Of a stretch of DNA of 6,625 nt, positions 5,748 to 6,625 are shown in pieces (position 1 is the first letter of the stretch; each line of letters starts with the position of its first letter). Location of the stretch: NCBI GenBank assembly GCA_003520425.1, contig DOUU01000110.1, positions 1-6,625 on the forward strand, in the 5' to 3' direction. Source of the stretch: Deltaproteobacteria bacterium. Lineage in GTDB: Bacteria; Myxococcota_A; UBA9160. A program made the position numbers and the translations under genes. Under the pieces are notes generated by a model. The model was not told where the DNA came from. It worked only from the letters and a program-made list of their open reading frames with translations, and did no database searches.

Positions 5748-5859
5748 GATGGGGGTGATCGCGGCCGCCGTCGCAGGCCTAGTGCGACCCGCGTTCGCGC
5801 TCCCGCTCCCTGCGCTTTTCGGAATGGCGTATGGGCATTCGATACACGCCCTGTTTCGG

Positions 5860-6625
5860 TCAGGCCTCGGCCTCGATTCGAGACTCGAGGACAAGAAGAC
5901 GCTGCCGCAACTTGTCAAGATCGTCTTCAGCCAGTCGACCGGTGCAGCCACCGACCACGCGACGGCCACGCTCAACCAGGGTGCTGCGTAGATTAGGGTA
6001 CGCAACAGCCCGCGCGATGTCGTCCAATGCCCGCAGCAATCGGAGGCTCACCGCGACGTCGCTCTCGGAATAGTGGCGGATCTGCTCAAAGGCTGTATCG
6101 AGAAGTCCGTCCAGGCTGATCCACGGCATGATCACCCGCAGGACGTGCGGTGGCGCATAGAGATGCGAGCGGGGGGGCGCGCGGTTAATCCAGCGGATCA
6201 CGACGCGGCTCAGCTGGTCGACGCAGCTAATGGCAGTGCTGGGATCATTGACGGCGGGAGAGATCGCGCGAAGTGCGATGTCGACGATCTGGATGACACC
6301 GAACTCGGCATCCTGCTGCAGCGTACGCGTGGGACCGATGTCAAACGCGGCGAGTAGTGCGAGCGCAAGATCCGCCGTCACGCGCTCGCCGCGCGAGACC
6401 GTCATAAGCGGGAGACCTTCCGGGACAAAGTGGCCGACGCGGCGCTCGACGCGAACACAGACGTGGTGCGCTTTCGCAACCTCGAGAAGGCGATCCACGT
6501 CGACGAAGCGGATGTAGCCGGAGCGGCGGCTCAGGATCGAAGCCTCCATCCTGACGGGATCCACTGCAATGGCTTCCGTCTGGTAGCGCCGCCGCAGATC
6601 AGGCATGTAGTCATCTATCACCAGC
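5860..6625 (-). CDS. DUF2254 membrane protein, C-terminal part (partial)
   Basis: About 255 codons of the 3' end are present; the gene starts beyond the right edge. DUF2254 proteins are usually above 400 residues with N-terminal membrane helices, and the part seen here is the soluble C-terminal domain. The core QDAEFGVIQIVDIALRAISP followed by AVNDPSTAISCVDQL is characteristic of the family. The GTG at 6619-6621 is inside the gene, not a start, because the frame continues upstream to the edge. The function of DUF2254 is unknown. The gene ends in TGA at 5860-5862, with a helical tail rich in charged residues (LAEDDLDKLRQRLLVLESRI), and converges on the zinc-ribbon gene. Plus- and minus-strand alternative frames across this end are overlaps without coding support. 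Confidence 0.85.
   Translation of the reverse strand, partial: LVIDDYMPDLRRRYQTEAIAVDPVRMEASILSRRSGYIRFVDVDRLLEVAKAHHVCVRVERRVGHFVPEGLPLMTVSRGERVTADLALALLAAFDIGPTRTLQQDAEFGVIQIVDIALRAISPAVNDPSTAISCVDQLSRVVIRWINRAPPRSHLYAPPHVLRVIMPWISLDGLLDTAFEQIRHYSESDVAVSLRLLRALDDIARAVAYPNLRSTLVERGRRVVGGCTGRLAEDDLDKLRQRLLVLESRIEAEA

Noticed and set aside
5734..5991. 85-codon hydrophobic plus-strand frame
   Set aside because: Its ATG lies inside the HDICH codons, there is no ribosome site, and half of it is antisense to the DUF2254 C-terminus.
5580..6005. 141-codon minus-strand frame
   Set aside because: It overlaps the DUF2254 coding end in another frame and shows no domain or ribosome site.

Overview
This is a visibly GC-rich stretch from a Gram-negative bacterium. 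The evidence is two genes with Sec signal peptides, a periplasmic DUF1329-type protein, and a sigma-54 style two-component system. The gene families suit a proteobacterium or a relative such as Myxococcota, Desulfobacterota or Binatota. I cannot place it more precisely. I saw no rRNA, tRNA, CRISPR array, insertion sequence or phage gene.

Most of the window is transcribed leftward (minus strand). Reading in that direction: (i) a membrane-anchored sensor histidine kinase (4984 to 3524); (ii) its NtrC/AtoC-type sigma-54 response regulator (3527 to 2169), sharing a 4-base GTGA overlap with the kinase; (iii) a 293-base spacer with GC-rich hairpins and a 15-bp repeat pair; (iv) an exported DUF1329 protein (1875 to 544); (v) a 459-base spacer; and (vi) the first 28 codons of another exported protein (84 to 1), which runs off the left edge. 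The second spacer holds a probable frameshifted small gene, a tandem 13-bp repeat and a good sigma-54 promoter match. That promoter (GG-N10-GC spacing) lies just ahead of gene (vi), with a predicted leader of about 19 bases containing a Shine-Dalgarno sequence.

The simplest reading is an envelope stress or signal response. The kinase senses something in the periplasm and phosphorylates the regulator, which activates sigma-54 promoters for exported envelope proteins. The tandem 13-bp repeats lie 107 to 135 bases upstream of the predicted transcription start, where an NtrC-type activator would bind. This wiring is inferred; the promoter and repeats themselves are visible in the sequence.

To the right, a 233-base divergent spacer with several inverted repeats separates the kinase from a small plus-strand zinc-ribbon-like protein (5218-5457). 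A 402-base spacer follows. It contains a 14-bp imperfect stem whose two non-Watson-Crick pairs are both G-U on the plus strand, and a short degraded coding stretch with a Coq4-like HDxxH motif. The window ends in the C-terminal part of a leftward DUF2254 membrane protein (5860 to beyond 6625).
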